Shown: positions 29,817-39,453 of the stretch, piece by piece
How the letters are laid out: each line of letters opens with the position of its first letter
Numbering within the stretch: position 1 is the first letter of the stretch
DNA from: Asticcacaulis sp. MM231
GTDB lineage: Bacteria > Pseudomonadota > Alphaproteobacteria > Caulobacterales > Caulobacteraceae
Direction: 5' to 3'
DNA: 64,000 bases
NCBI RefSeq assembly: GCF_964186625.1
Contig: NZ_OZ075109.1
Span: forward strand, 1-64,000
Program-made: the position numbers and the translations under genes
Notes under the pieces: model-generated
Told to the model about the DNA's origin: nothing
Seen by the model: only the letters and a program-made list of their open reading frames with translations
Database searches by the model: none

Positions 29817-30731
29817 TCAAACCAACTCGCCTGCCATTTCTCTGTGCAAATTCTCGACCTGTCTGTTGAACCGTCGCTCTCCGTTCAACATACCTTCAGG
29901 TTTGATGAAGAACATATATACCATCGCACGCTCGCCATACATGATTTGATGTGAAATCATGCGCAATTCACCGAACCAAATTTCTCCGGGCTCAAACGCT
30001 ATTGTGTGCTTAGGCAGATGATCTTTGCACGCGTTGCGCGTGCCGCCCAAAACCTTGCCACAAATGTAATCATTGAGAAGATTTGGATCGCCACCAGCAA
30101 ATTGCGACAGATTGTGATCCTTGTAGAGAGTACGCGCGTAATTTACGAAATTGTGACTGGCATTCCAAATACGTGGACGGTTATCGAGATTGCAGAAGAT
30201 GCGAACTTGCTGAAAGTCGTCTTCGATCTGATGGTTATCCCAATGGATGTTTTCGAACAAGGTCTCCGTAATCCGAATGCTAGGTATCATCCGATAGTAG
30301 TAATAGTCTGGGAAACAGGTTGCAAATAGATCCAATGTGACTTTGTGCGCATCCTCCATGGCTTGGCTAGCTCGCATAAAGAGTGATTTGTCCGAGTTGC
30401 AAAGCACCTCAAAGACCGCTTTTGAAACCTTGTCATTAAAATCCAAGCCCGAAGCGTCGTTTCCCAACTCAGTTTTGCTGTAACCCTGAAAGAATGACAG
30501 TGATGTCATTTTCTTCAATTTACGCCGTAAACTCTCGTCTTCAATTTTGTGCATATGAGATGACATCTCAGAAAACACAGCTAGATCGATCGGCATCCTG
30601 TAATTTTTCAACAAAATGAGGTTGTTGGCTTCATACTCCTCTATAATGCCATGTGGTCTAGCCTTAATTTCATCCAAGGTAAATTCTAGAAAATAGTCTT
30701 GAACATCAGGATGTTTGATAATTTTTGCCAC
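29817..30731 (-). CDS. Fe(II)/2-oxoglutarate dioxygenase-like protein (Kdo hydroxylase-like), copy 1
   Basis: This 304-residue protein has a likely facial triad: His163-x-Asp165 (ENIHWDNH) and distal His261 (ISHQIMYGERAM). The segment RIFCNLDNRPRIW follows. The HxD then RxFxNx...PRxW order is what I recall from Kdo 3-hydroxylase (KdoO), so Kdo or a similar acid sugar is a candidate substrate. A paralog lies at 53788-54666, with aligned N terminus (AKIIKHPDVQDYF vs AHIFKNPNLKDYF), NLDN-PRIW and FEPG-W motifs. That alignment sets the start at GTG 30731; a GTG at 30752 would add seven residues. The overall family is fairly secure, the substrate is not. Confidence 0.72.
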   Translation of the reverse strand: MAKIIKHPDVQDYFLEFTLDEIKARPHGIIEEYEANNLILLKNYRMPIDLAVFSEMSSHMHKIEDESLRRKLKKMTSLSFFQGYSKTELGNDASGLDFNDKVSKAVFEVLCNSDKSLFMRASQAMEDAHKVTLDLFATCFPDYYYYRMIPSIRITETLFENIHWDNHQIEDDFQQVRIFCNLDNRPRIWNASHNFVNYARTLYKDHNLSQFAGGDPNLLNDYICGKVLGGTRNACKDHLPKHTIAFEPGEIWFGELRMISHQIMYGERAMVYMFFIKPEGMLNGERRFNRQVENLHREMAGELV

Positions 30732-30924
30732 TTGCCACGATCTCCAGCACACGATAGATAAAAGCTCAATTTACCTTACGCCTGTTAGGGCTGCCAGTTC
30801 TTTTTTTACCAGCGACGTTTCGGCGCACACTGTAATGGCGGCGCCTTCAGTGGCCTTACTCACCACCTCCTGTGTGATAGGTGCCGGTTGCCTTACACTG
30901 GCATCAAAACACCACAGAGGCTCC

Positions 30925-31980
30925 ATGAATCCGAACTTAAATTTTATCGATTTTGATAGGGCGCCCAAAAGCCACCTAAACAACGGCTATGTCGTGGAGC
31001 CGACAGAAATCATTCCGTCCATCCGCATTTTAGAAGACGTTTTTATTATTCCAGGGTACGACGCACTTTATACGGTAGCTGGGGATAGAATTTATGGAAC
31101 CCGCCGCAGTTTCGTTCCGAACGACTTGCAATTCGCCGTCAGAACGCTTGAAAAATTCAATGCAAGCTACGCTGCCCACGCCCCAGAACATGTTGATATA
31201 CCTAAAAACTACGACATTCGGGAAGACACAACTTACTACGGCGGCATTGCCTGGACACATTACGGGCATTTTATTATGGACGGCATGTCGCGATTTTGGG
31301 CGCTGGATTTATTCCCGTCTGACATGCCCATTATTTACACAGATTACCGCGCACCGAATTACATCAAACAGCCCTACATTGGTCCCGTGCTTCGAAGCTT
31401 AAATATTGCTGAGCGAATGTTTTCACCGAACACCCCAGTCCTCTTGAAGAAGGTCATTGTTCCCACAGCCAGCATTCAGAATGTTCATCGGATTTTCAAT
31501 GTGCATTCCAAATCCCATGTCCAAGCCGCTCAGGCAATGCTTGCGGATAACAGCCCGAAATTCAAGGGTCGAAAAGTGTACCTCAGCCGATCTCGTTTAG
31601 CGCCCGGCCTAAGACACTCAGAACAAGAGGCGTTGCTCGAGCAAAAATTGTCGGCAAAGGGCTTCTCGATTGTTTATCCGGAGACCCTGAGCCTCCAAAA
31701 GCAGGTCGATATTTTCAACCATGCCGATGTCATTGCCGGAACCTGCGGATCAGCGTTCCATACCTCTTTATTCACGCAGAATCATTTTACGGGTAAAATT
31801 ATTATACTCTCGTGGGAAAAAATAAACTTTCGTTACCTCATGGTCAACTCTATAAAAAAATATTCAATTACCTACATTAATTCATGCAAAATAGAAGGCG
31901 TACATGAAAATAGCAGAATATCTTCTCTGAATATAGATTACAATAAGTCATACGAGATGATAATGCAGACAATTACATAA
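30925..31980 (+). CDS. GT61-type glycosyltransferase (DUF563)
   Basis: This 351-residue glycosyltransferase is of the GT61/DUF563 capsule-synthesis kind. GGIAWTHYGHFIMDGMSRFWAL (core GHFIMDGMSRFW), VIVPTASIQNVHRIFN, KVYLSRSRLAPGLRHSEQE and ADVIAGTCGSAFHTSLF are typical. ATG 30925 follows CAGAGG. The frame is open back to 30715, but that part overlaps the divergent dioxygenase promoter and looks random. Its last codons are very AT-rich. It is the last intact gene before the recombination scar upstream of kdsB. Confidence 0.85.
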   Translation: MNPNLNFIDFDRAPKSHLNNGYVVEPTEIIPSIRILEDVFIIPGYDALYTVAGDRIYGTRRSFVPNDLQFAVRTLEKFNASYAAHAPEHVDIPKNYDIREDTTYYGGIAWTHYGHFIMDGMSRFWALDLFPSDMPIIYTDYRAPNYIKQPYIGPVLRSLNIAERMFSPNTPVLLKKVIVPTASIQNVHRIFNVHSKSHVQAAQAMLADNSPKFKGRKVYLSRSRLAPGLRHSEQEALLEQKLSAKGFSIVYPETLSLQKQVDIFNHADVIAGTCGSAFHTSLFTQNHFTGKIIILSWEKINFRYLMVNSIKKYSITYINSCKIEGVHENSRISSLNIDYNKSYEMIMQTIT

Positions 31981-32664
31981 CTAACACAATATACTGAAAA
32001 ATTAGATTTTACGGTCAATTAAAGACATGAAAATCATGTTTTCCGAAAGTGGACCAGATGCCTTTCACCCCGAAACTTATTGTGTGAGCTTGGCGCGCTT
32101 CATTTCGGAAAGGTATCCGAACGTAACGGAAACTTGCCTTTTGCCCACAGTACTCAAGAGCCAAACGCGTCGTTCCGTTTGAAAAACGATGGAAGGCGTA
32201 CACCAATGGGATTGATTTCGTAACCTCCCCCTTGCCAACGGCACCTCCCAAATGGCAGACTATTGGACTATTGGACTATTGGACTATTGGACTATTGGAC
32301 TATTGTGTTTGTGGACTTCGTTCACTTGGACGATCGAACACATTTCAACATGATAAATTCGTCCGTCCCGTGACGCTGGTCGCAGTCAACCTCACCAGTC
32401 ATGATATGGCTGGACGCCTGAACAAGTGTGCGAACGGGGCGCATTCCTCTCGCCAAAATCGCAGCAAGCCATGTCGTGCCAGCCGCTGCGCGCATCGCTG
32501 CCAAAAAAATTTGCAGAAATATTTGACTTTCTCTCGAAATTTTATCTAAATCGGAATCAGCCTAAAAAGTCGGAATATTACAGAACCAAACTAACATATT
32601 AGGATTATACAACAAAAAGGCAGATTGGTTTGGAATGCTATTGCAATTTAATTTTCGTGTATTT
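31981..32664. other. 684-bp AT-rich spacer with no supported gene
   Basis: This gap between the GT61 gene and the kdsD remnant holds an 8-bp tandem repeat (32257-32304) and scattered short open frames. A 51-codon frame at 32027-32182 (begins MKIMFSESGPDAFHPETYC) could be the broken start of a lost gene, but I do not recognise it. A minus-strand frame at 32322-32504 likewise has no recognisable domain. The stretch 32515-32660 is strongly A/T-rich. I read the whole stretch as decayed DNA at a recombination junction. Confidence 0.5.
32257..32304 (+). repeat. 8-bp tandem repeat, six units
   Basis: The first unit is AGACTATT, followed by five perfect GGACTATT units (32265-32304). The unit length is not a multiple of three, so copy-number change would shift any frame through it. 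Only a doubtful frame (32232-32549) crosses it. Confidence 0.93.
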
Positions 32665-32757
32665 AAGCCATCGACCTGCCTGTTTTCGGTCGATGAAAGC
32701 CACGCGCTGATCGGCCTGATCCATATCCACGATTGCCTGCGTGCGGGAGTTGCTTAA
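32665..32757 (+). pseudogene. C-terminal remnant of an ancestral kdsD
   Basis: The frame ending at TAA 32755-32757 reads PSTCLFSVDESHALIGLIHI then HDCLRAGVA. It aligns with the end of the intact KdsD at 43930-44913 (INCLFVTDAANRPIGLLRI, HDCLRAGVA), i.e. the last CBS domain of arabinose-5-phosphate isomerase. Nothing upstream continues the homology; the DNA there is AT-rich and repetitive. The stop codon abuts the kdsB GTG with no gap, as expected for a former kdsD-kdsB operon. The codons differ widely from the intact copy, so this is not a recent duplicate. Confidence 0.85.
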
Positions 32758-33540
32758 GTGAAAACCATCATACTGATCCCCGCGCGCTATGCTTCGACGC
32801 GCTATCCCGGCAAGCCGCTGGTCATGCTGACCGGCAAGGATGGCGTGCCGAAGTCGCTGATCCAGCGCTCCTGGGAAGCCGCCAAGGGCGTGGCCGATGT
32901 CGCCTCGGTCTATGTCTGCACCGATGACGATCGCATCAAGACGGCTGCCGAAGCCTTCGGCGCGCAGGTGATCATGACGGCGGAATCCTGCGCCAACGGC
33001 ACCGAGCGCTGCGCCGACGCGCTGCAGCACCTGAGCGAATCCGCCGATCTCTATATCAATCTGCAGGGCGATGCGCCACTCACCCCGGCCTGGTTCGTCG
33101 AAGACCTGATCCGCGCCATGAAGGCCGATCCGTCGGTGCAGATGGCGACGCCGGTGCTGCGCTGCGATGCCCAGACCCACGCCAACTTCGTCGAGGATCG
33201 CCTCAATGGCCGCGTCGGCGGCACCACGGCGGTGTTCGACAAAAACCTCAACGCGCTCTACTTCTCCAAGGAAGTCATTCCCTATACCGGCAAGACGTTT
33301 GGCGAGGGCGATACGATCCCGGTCTTCCACCATGTCGGCGTCTATGGTTACCGCGAGCAGGCCCTGAAGAGCTATTCGAGCTGGCCGGTGGGGCCGCTGG
33401 AAACCTGGGAAGGCCTTGAGCAACTGCGCTTTCTGGAAAACGGCATGCCGATACGCTGTGTCGAGGTCGACGGCCGCGGTCGCGTGTTCTGGGAACTGAA
33501 CAACCCCGTCGATGTCGCCCGCATTGAACAAGTCATCTAG
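32758..33540 (+). CDS. kdsB: 3-deoxy-manno-octulosonate cytidylyltransferase
   Basis: This 260-residue CMP-Kdo synthetase activates Kdo with CTP for lipopolysaccharide core or capsule assembly. The N-terminal IILIPARYASTRYPGKPL, VCTDDDRI, CANGTERCADA, LYINLQGDAPL and HHVGVYGYREQAL are characteristic. It starts with GTG directly after the stop of the kdsD remnant. It is followed after 9 bases by kdsA, which has AGGAG before its ATG. High-GC codon use contrasts with the genes on both sides and marks it as resident chromosome. Confidence 0.95.
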   Translation: MKTIILIPARYASTRYPGKPLVMLTGKDGVPKSLIQRSWEAAKGVADVASVYVCTDDDRIKTAAEAFGAQVIMTAESCANGTERCADALQHLSESADLYINLQGDAPLTPAWFVEDLIRAMKADPSVQMATPVLRCDAQTHANFVEDRLNGRVGGTTAVFDKNLNALYFSKEVIPYTGKTFGEGDTIPVFHHVGVYGYREQALKSYSSWPVGPLETWEGLEQLRFLENGMPIRCVEVDGRGRVFWELNNPVDVARIEQVI

Positions 33541-33549
33541 GAGTACCCC

Positions 33550-34413
33550 ATGTCGATCCAGCCGCAACACGTCAAAACCAAGGTTTTCGAAATTGGTGAT
33601 TTCGGCCAGCCGAAGATTAAAATCGGCGGCGACGAACCGTTCGTGCTGATCGCCGGGCCGTGTCAGATCGAGAGCCTCGACCACGCCCTTATGATGGCCG
33701 AGAAGATCGCCGAGGCCTGCGCGCCGACCGGCACCAAGTTCATCTACAAGTCCAGTTACGACAAGGCCAACCGCTCCTCGATCGGTACGGCGCGCGGTAT
33801 CGGCATGACGGAAGGCCTCGATATCCTGGCTGCCGTCCGCGACAAGTTCGGCTGTCCCGTCCTGACCGATGTGCACGACACCCACCAGTGCGAGCCGGTG
33901 GGAAAGCAGGTCGATGTCATCCAGATCCCGGCCTTCCTGTGCCGCCAGACCGATCTTTTGCTGGCCGCCGGCGCCACTGGCCGCACCATCAATGTCAAGA
34001 AGGGCCAGTTCCTGGCGCCCTGGGACATGAAGAACGTCGCCAACAAGATCGCCTCGACGGGCAATGAGCGGATCATCCTGTGTGATCGCGGCACCAGCTT
34101 CGGTTACAACACGCTGGTCAGCGATTTCCGCGGCCTGCCGATCATGGCCCAGACCGGTTACCCGGTGATGTTCGACGCCACCCATTCGGTGCAGCAGCCG
34201 GGTGGTCAGGGCACGACCTCAGGCGGCCAGCGCGAGTTCGCGCCGGTGCTGGCGCGCGCCGCCTGCGCCGTCGGTGTGTCGGCGGTGTTTATCGAAACCC
34301 ACGAAGACCCCGATCATGCGCCGAGCGACGGCCCCAACATGATCTATATCGACAAGATGAAAGATCTGATCGGCACCCTTCGCGCATTCGATGATCTGGC
34401 TAAGGGGAAGTAA
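33550..34413 (+). CDS. kdsA: 3-deoxy-8-phosphooctulonate synthase
   Basis: This 287-residue enzyme condenses phosphoenolpyruvate with arabinose 5-phosphate to Kdo 8-phosphate. IAGPCQIES (34-42), [58 protein letters not shown] and [13 protein letters not shown] are all intact. It is the second gene of the kdsB-kdsA pair and has the same GC-rich style. The downstream 160 bp contain an inverted repeat and lead into the AT-rich glycosyltransferase block. Confidence 0.96.
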   Translation: MSIQPQHVKTKVFEIGDFGQPKIKIGGDEPFVLIAGPCQIESLDHALMMAEKIAEACAPTGTKFIYKSSYDKANRSSIGTARGIGMTEGLDILAAVRDKFGCPVLTDVHDTHQCEPVGKQVDVIQIPAFLCRQTDLLLAAGATGRTINVKKGQFLAPWDMKNVANKIASTGNERIILCDRGTSFGYNTLVSDFRGLPIMAQTGYPVMFDATHSVQQPGGQGTTSGGQREFAPVLARAACAVGVSAVFIETHEDPDHAPSDGPNMIYIDKMKDLIGTLRAFDDLAKGK

Positions 34414-34415
34414 GA

Positions 34416-34447
34416 GCATTATAGGCTTACGAGTTTACTTATAATGC
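34416..34447 (+). other. Inverted repeat after kdsA
   Basis: GCATTATA (34416-34423) and TATAATGC (34440-34447) are perfect complements around a 16-base loop, beginning two bases after the kdsA stop. No T-tract follows, so it may be a weak terminator or a 3' stabilising structure. Confidence 0.4.
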
Positions 34448-34573
34448 CTTGAAACAGCCGGCAAAAAATGTCCTATACGAGACAGATTAAGGCGTGAATT
34501 TGGCATCTGTGAAACAGGCGGCCATTTAATCACAGCACCATGTCATTAGCGTCATATCAACTTCTGGATTACA

Positions 34574-37500
34574 ATGGCCAACACTAACTCCGCTGCAGAG
34601 AAGCCGCCCCAGAAACGCGCTGGGTCTTCGCTAATTAAAATTGCACGATGGCTACGGCATGGGGGTAAGGCCCCTTTATCGCCCGAAATGCAATTGGTTA
34701 AAAAATCCAGCCTTTTTAATGCAGCCTGGTACTTAAAGAGCTACGAAGATGTACAGAAGGCTAATGTAAATCCATTGCTGCACTATGTGCAAAATGGAGG
34801 TTTTGAATCCCGAAACCCTAGCCAATACTTTGATTCTGCTTGGTACCTTTCGGAGTATCGCGACATTAAAGCCGCCGGTTATAATCCTCTTGTCCACTTT
34901 TTACAATCAGGACATACTGAAGGACGCCTGCCCTTACCCCCTGAAGTTCTGGTTAATATCCGAAATAACAAGGTTTATGACGGGTTAGACATCAAACATG
35001 ACTTAACAGAAGACATAGATTTCGCAGATGCCCTAAAGCGGTTACGCGAAAGTAGTCTTTTCGATCCCAAATGGTATGTTCTCAATAATCCGGACCTTGC
35101 AAACGCTGATATCGACCCAGCAAGACACTATCTTTCCAACGGAGCGTCCGAAGGTCGCAGTCCAAGTCCACGCTTTGATGCCGTCTGGTATACAACAGCC
35201 AACCCAAAAGCAGCAAAATCAGGGATAAACCCGCTTGTTCACTATTTGCGGTTTGGGCAGGCCGAGGGCTTTACGCCTACAATGCCCCAGAAGCCGCGCA
35301 TAAAAACGAAATCTCCTAATCCGCAGGCTGTGGGGCTGCGTGGACCGAAAAGCAAACTAGACACTGCGCTTGATCCAGACGAGCAGTTAACCCAAGATAT
35401 ATTTCTGATCCGTGAAAGTGACCTTTTCAACGAAAAATGGTACCTAAAAACCTATACTTCGGTTGCGAAGTCGGGAACAGACGCTGCCTTTCATTACCTT
35501 CGGGTTGGCGGGTTTAACGGACACAATCCAAGTATTAACTTCGATTCGGACTACTATCTTAGCAAAACCAGTTCTCTGAGAAGTCTAGGTGTAAACCCTC
35601 TTGTCCACTACTTGCGCCAGGGGCGCATCCAAGGCTTGAAGCCCTTGGCAATAATGCAATTTGAGGAAGCCGAAGAACGCGACAGGTCTTCTATCGCAGT
35701 TGAGATGCCTTCCTCCAAACCCTGGCCGTTAGATGAGGAAGAGTCGCATCTATATATTGAGCGGCAACAAATTGGCGTCGCACCGTTACCCATGGGCGCT
35801 ACAAAAAAAAGCGCCCAAGCCGCCTTCTCCCATATTCTTACCCCGGTGCTAGCCTTATGCTGTTTGAGTGGCGTCGAACGGCGAAAGAGTGCCAAATATA
35901 GGTATCAAAACAATGGTAAGCCAGTAACGGGAGCATTCGACGCGCCACTGGATTTGGGCAAATTGCACACCTTGGCAAACGGCGATTACCTTGGCCGCAT
36001 AAAAATTACTGACGCATGGCTAGACACCGACTACGATCTGCGCCTTCGACTTGATGTCGGTGCTCAGGCCCTTGACGGTTTCGGCAATCCGATAGCGCTA
36101 TTTATACGCGCTTACCAGTTCCATGCATCAGCCGAGGCGTCGCTCAATACAGTTGGCCAAAGCCATTTTCTGCCCGAGGGCATTGGCTTCTTTGATGTCG
36201 CTCTGGTTAATCCTTATATGCCGGTACTGTTCGTCGTCACAAATGACAGCGGCGCTATTGTCGACGCGATGTTTCTACCTTTTCCCGCCTTATGCCGAGG
36301 GGGGGCTTATCATGCCGAGCTCAGTCACAACACACTCAGCATGCATCCGTTCGAGCAACTCCAGCTTTATTCTGACAGCCTGATGCATGAATGGATTGGA
36401 GCCGATGATTTTGCCCCACCACTACAGATAGGAACGCTGCAAATTAACAGTCCTACCCTTACGGGGGCCGAGAGACTACTCGCACCTTCCTATCTGGCTT
36501 GGCTAAACCATGCTATGCATCTGCCTTGCGCACCCATATCGTTGGAAAACATCCAAGATGGTGATGTAGGGCAATATATTCGTGAAAGCCTGAGCATTGG
36601 AGACATATCCGAAGATACGATGGCGTGCATTGAGGCCCGAACACAATCCGGAACGCTCACTCTTACACTCTCTGGAAACGCATTACCAAGCCTGTGCGCG
36701 CTGACATCACGGCGGATGGAGATAATCAACGACAAAGCAACTGGCTCGTTTATTAGCTGCGATGGTATTTCTGGAAAAGCGCGTTGCGTCGTAAGCCTGC
36801 CAGCTCTGAACAGCGACCTACTGTCACTTTGCTCCAACGAAAATTCGACCTACCCCTATCTCACCCAATCTGCGCCATTAAGAATGGATGAACCTGTCGT
36901 TGATACATCCCGCGCAATTCCAGTCGCGCTGCATTTTCAGAGCGTCATGCCGATCAGTCAAATTTCACAGGCATTTCCCCACGTCGATGGAGCGTCAAGT
37001 TTATTTGGCCCGCCACTTTCATCGGAAGAGAAAGCAAGTATCAATATCTCGGTTATAGTCAGTTACAATGCTGGCGACGACCTTATTGCCTTCTCGGCAG
37101 CGCTACGAGCCCAAACGCTGAGCACAAAAATCCATGAAATCTCTTTCGTACGGAAATCGAAAAGCAGTCGAGACTCTTCGGTAGAAAAAGGTCTGGACGC
37201 ATTTTTCGGCAATACGAGCCAATTAACAGGTCTAAATGCCGTTAATCTTGCCTTTGAGAAAACGGTGGCCAAGAGTGCAAATGCCTACGTCCTCCTATGC
37301 GATGCCTCAGTAATAATGACGCATAAGCGCACGCTTGAATGCCTTTATCATCTATCTAAGTTAGATAATGTGGCGACAAGCAGTTGCGTTATTATGCAAG
37401 AAAAAGTGGTCCGCAATGTGGACATCGTTAGCTTCGGGTCTGGCGGTTATTTCCCTTCACATCTGTCCTTAACGAACGCAGGCGGCGTTAGTTTTCGTCA

Positions 37501-37825
37501 ACTTAATTGTCTTGAAGCTCTTCCAGACACGACATATCCTGTAGTTGCAAATACATTCCGCCTTACCTTAGTCAAAGCGGAAATTTGGCAAGAATTAAAG
37601 GGACTTGATACGCGACGTTTCCCTGGTCCATTTCAGGATCTGGATTTTTGCCTCCGTGCAGTTAAGGCCGGTTACCGCCACCTATGCACGTCGAGCGTAC
37701 GGGCAATCATGACCTCAAGTCACGAAAGCTACACGGTCTCCGACGGAGCCGCGGAGAGCTTCCTGCCCGTTATGCAGTGGCAAGACGTTATTCGGTCCAG
37801 TACGATAATACGCGAGTTTCCCTGA
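34574..37825 (+). CDS. Large glycosyltransferase with six N-terminal WYL-type repeats
   Basis: The protein has 1083 residues. The N-terminal ~360 carry six ~37-residue repeats in three pairs (about 45-120, 159-236 and 282-358). The pattern is SLF..xWY...... then NPLxHYLxxGxxEGR and FDxxWY. Examples are SLFNAAWYLKSYEDV, YFDSAWYLSEYRDI and INFDSDYYLSKTSSL. Such repeats occur in front of glycosyltransferase domains, including the protein at 48780, and their role is unknown to me. The C-terminal third is GT2-like but weak: NISVIVSYNAGDDL, YVLLCDASVIM and GPFQDLDFCLRAVKAGYRH. The middle (~420-800) is not recognised. It overlaps the next gene by ATGA. Confidence 0.78.
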   Translation: MANTNSAAEKPPQKRAGSSLIKIARWLRHGGKAPLSPEMQLVKKSSLFNAAWYLKSYEDVQKANVNPLLHYVQNGGFESRNPSQYFDSAWYLSEYRDIKAAGYNPLVHFLQSGHTEGRLPLPPEVLVNIRNNKVYDGLDIKHDLTEDIDFADALKRLRESSLFDPKWYVLNNPDLANADIDPARHYLSNGASEGRSPSPRFDAVWYTTANPKAAKSGINPLVHYLRFGQAEGFTPTMPQKPRIKTKSPNPQAVGLRGPKSKLDTALDPDEQLTQDIFLIRESDLFNEKWYLKTYTSVAKSGTDAAFHYLRVGGFNGHNPSINFDSDYYLSKTSSLRSLGVNPLVHYLRQGRIQGLKPLAIMQFEEAEERDRSSIAVEMPSSKPWPLDEEESHLYIERQQIGVAPLPMGATKKSAQAAFSHILTPVLALCCLSGVERRKSAKYRYQNNGKPVTGAFDAPLDLGKLHTLANGDYLGRIKITDAWLDTDYDLRLRLDVGAQALDGFGNPIALFIRAYQFHASAEASLNTVGQSHFLPEGIGFFDVALVNPYMPVLFVVTNDSGAIVDAMFLPFPALCRGGAYHAELSHNTLSMHPFEQLQLYSDSLMHEWIGADDFAPPLQIGTLQINSPTLTGAERLLAPSYLAWLNHAMHLPCAPISLENIQDGDVGQYIRESLSIGDISEDTMACIEARTQSGTLTLTLSGNALPSLCALTSRRMEIINDKATGSFISCDGISGKARCVVSLPALNSDLLSLCSNENSTYPYLTQSAPLRMDEPVVDTSRAIPVALHFQSVMPISQISQAFPHVDGASSLFGPPLSSEEKASINISVIVSYNAGDDLIAFSAALRAQTLSTKIHEISFVRKSKSSRDSSVEKGLDAFFGNTSQLTGLNAVNLAFEKTVAKSANAYVLLCDASVIMTHKRTLECLYHLSKLDNVATSSCVIMQEKVVRNVDIVSFGSGGYFPSHLSLTNAGGVSFRQLNCLEALPDTTYPVVANTFRLTLVKAEIWQELKGLDTRRFPGPFQDLDFCLRAVKAGYRHLCTSSVRAIMTSSHESYTVSDGAAESFLPVMQWQDVIRSSTIIREFP

Positions 37826-39453
37826 TGGATATTCTTGTTGTTGTACCGAACAAGGAGCATTTGAAAACGGCAGGCGTACGCATTCGATATGTTAGAATGC
37901 AGCATTCCCTTAAGGTCTTGGGGCATACCCTCAAGATAAAGCCTATCGCCAGTTTGATTGAACCAGATAAAATTACTGAGGACGTCATCCTGATCAGCAA
38001 GGTCTATGACGTTCGCGCCATGCTTCTTATGCGAGAATTGAAAGCTCGAAACAAACTTGTAGGCGTTGACTTTTTCGACAATTATTTTACCCATCCCGAC
38101 GATGCACGTCTGGTGAGAATTCATGCTTGGGCGCTTGCCGTTACTGAAATAATGGACTTTGCTCTCTGTGCCACAGGTAAAATGAAATCGATACTGGAGG
38201 GTGGGCTTTTAAACGGTAAACCTTGCCATATTCTCAATGATCCTTATGAGACTTTTGACTCACAGCATGTGACGAACCGCCTTAATGCGAAAATGGAACG
38301 GTTGCGTTTGACCCGCACGCTTCACATGGCTTGGTTTGGAATTGGGCAAAATGCGTATTTCCCGGTTGGCCTGGCAGATCTACACGCTTTTAGGGATCAT
38401 CTGAGCAGGTTCAGGAAGTGCGGATATCGGGTACATCTGACAGTGCTGAGCAATATGTCCGCGCAGAGCAGTCATATGTTCAACATGCTGTCCCAACTGA
38501 GCATTCCTTTCTCCGTTGAGGAATGGAGTGAGGACACTGAGCAAGCGCTTATCGAACGGTGTTTACTTTGTTTTCTACCTGTAAGCGCGCAGCCGTTCAG
38601 CACAGTTAAATCTCTGAATCGGGCTATATCGGCATTTTGCCATGGTGCTCAGGTTCTGTCAGTCGGCTTTCCCTTATATGCGCCCCTGGCGCCATTTATT
38701 TATCGCAGTGCGGACGCTTTTCTCTCTGATCTTGAAGCTGACAATCTGGCATTGCAGCCTAATACCGTCAAACAAATGGCTAGTCAGCTAGAGTTACTCG
38801 GAAATCCGGCGAAAGAAGCGGAGGCCTTATTCACTTTCCTAAATGCAATTCGCAGCGGTCTGGCGCGCGCGCCGAAAATCAGGCAAGAAACCTTAGCTGT
38901 TGTTCAGGGAAGACAGGCGCCGGATGATATTCGCAAATATGTCCAAGCGCTTGAGCATCTAGTAGTCGCCACCCCCTTCAGTCCGGGCACTTCGATCTAT
39001 GATGTGCGAATTTCCTTAGATTTAGCCGAGCATAGCGAGCCGATCATCATACTATCGGGTAACGCAGAAAAAAATCTATTGCCTACTTACAAGGACAAAC
39101 TCCAGGTTCTCAGTGCAGTTTACGGCGCTAATTTTCGCTTTCTGCCCTTGTCAATCGTCAGCAAGGATCGTGTGAATAAATGGCTACTTGGTATACGAAA
39201 TGATAATCGTGCGAATGCCTTCGTCACCTACAACCTTGCGATGGAGGCTATGGCCAACATCTTGGAACAACTCTTCGGTGAGATTGGGATTTATTTTTCT
39301 GAGTGGGAAGCTCCTTTCCGAGTTGAGAGAGCAAGTGATTACACTCGTCCAAACAGATATTTGTCACCTCTCAAGCCAAAAACAGTTGGTAAAAGCAATT
39401 CTACGCGCGCGCGTACTACCAAAGTCAGCAAGATAAATATTACCGATGCGTAG
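37825..39453 (+). CDS. GT-B-like glycosyltransferase
   Basis: The protein has about 542 residues. It begins MDILVVVPNKEHLKTAGVRI, a typical first strand of a GT-B fold with a Gly-rich turn after a short loop. The second domain has LHMAWFGIGQNAYFPVGL (about 167-184), VHLTVLSN, CLLCFLPVS and KSLNRAISAFCHGAQVLS, which look like a nucleotide-sugar site of the GT4 kind. No clear EX7E motif was found, so the family is uncertain. ATG 37825 overlaps the upstream stop (ATGA), and the 3' end overlaps the next gene by 8 bases. The three large genes 34574-42733 are therefore one translationally coupled unit. Confidence 0.72.
   Translation: MDILVVVPNKEHLKTAGVRIRYVRMQHSLKVLGHTLKIKPIASLIEPDKITEDVILISKVYDVRAMLLMRELKARNKLVGVDFFDNYFTHPDDARLVRIHAWALAVTEIMDFALCATGKMKSILEGGLLNGKPCHILNDPYETFDSQHVTNRLNAKMERLRLTRTLHMAWFGIGQNAYFPVGLADLHAFRDHLSRFRKCGYRVHLTVLSNMSAQSSHMFNMLSQLSIPFSVEEWSEDTEQALIERCLLCFLPVSAQPFSTVKSLNRAISAFCHGAQVLSVGFPLYAPLAPFIYRSADAFLSDLEADNLALQPNTVKQMASQLELLGNPAKEAEALFTFLNAIRSGLARAPKIRQETLAVVQGRQAPDDIRKYVQALEHLVVATPFSPGTSIYDVRISLDLAEHSEPIIILSGNAEKNLLPTYKDKLQVLSAVYGANFRFLPLSIVSKDRVNKWLLGIRNDNRANAFVTYNLAMEAMANILEQLFGEIGIYFSEWEAPFRVERASDYTRPNRYLSPLKPKTVGKSNSTRARTTKVSKINITDA

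Noticed and set aside
32257..32304. Possible CRISPR-like array
   Set aside because: The units are 8 bp, directly adjacent and without spacers, and no cas genes are present. It is a simple tandem repeat.
32232..32549. Plus-strand frame running through the 8-bp repeat
   Set aside because: Its product is a repeat-derived string followed by basic, random-looking residues. There is no ribosome binding site and no homology I can see.
31981..32664. Possible insertion sequence at the kdsD scar
   Set aside because: No transposase motif, terminal inverted repeats or target duplication could be found. The short frames here are unrecognisable.
32638..34185. Long minus-strand open frame (515 codons) opposite kdsB and kdsA
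   Set aside because: It is a mirror of GC-rich coding DNA. kdsB and kdsA on the plus strand are unmistakable and explain the openness. The antisense product has no recognisable domain.
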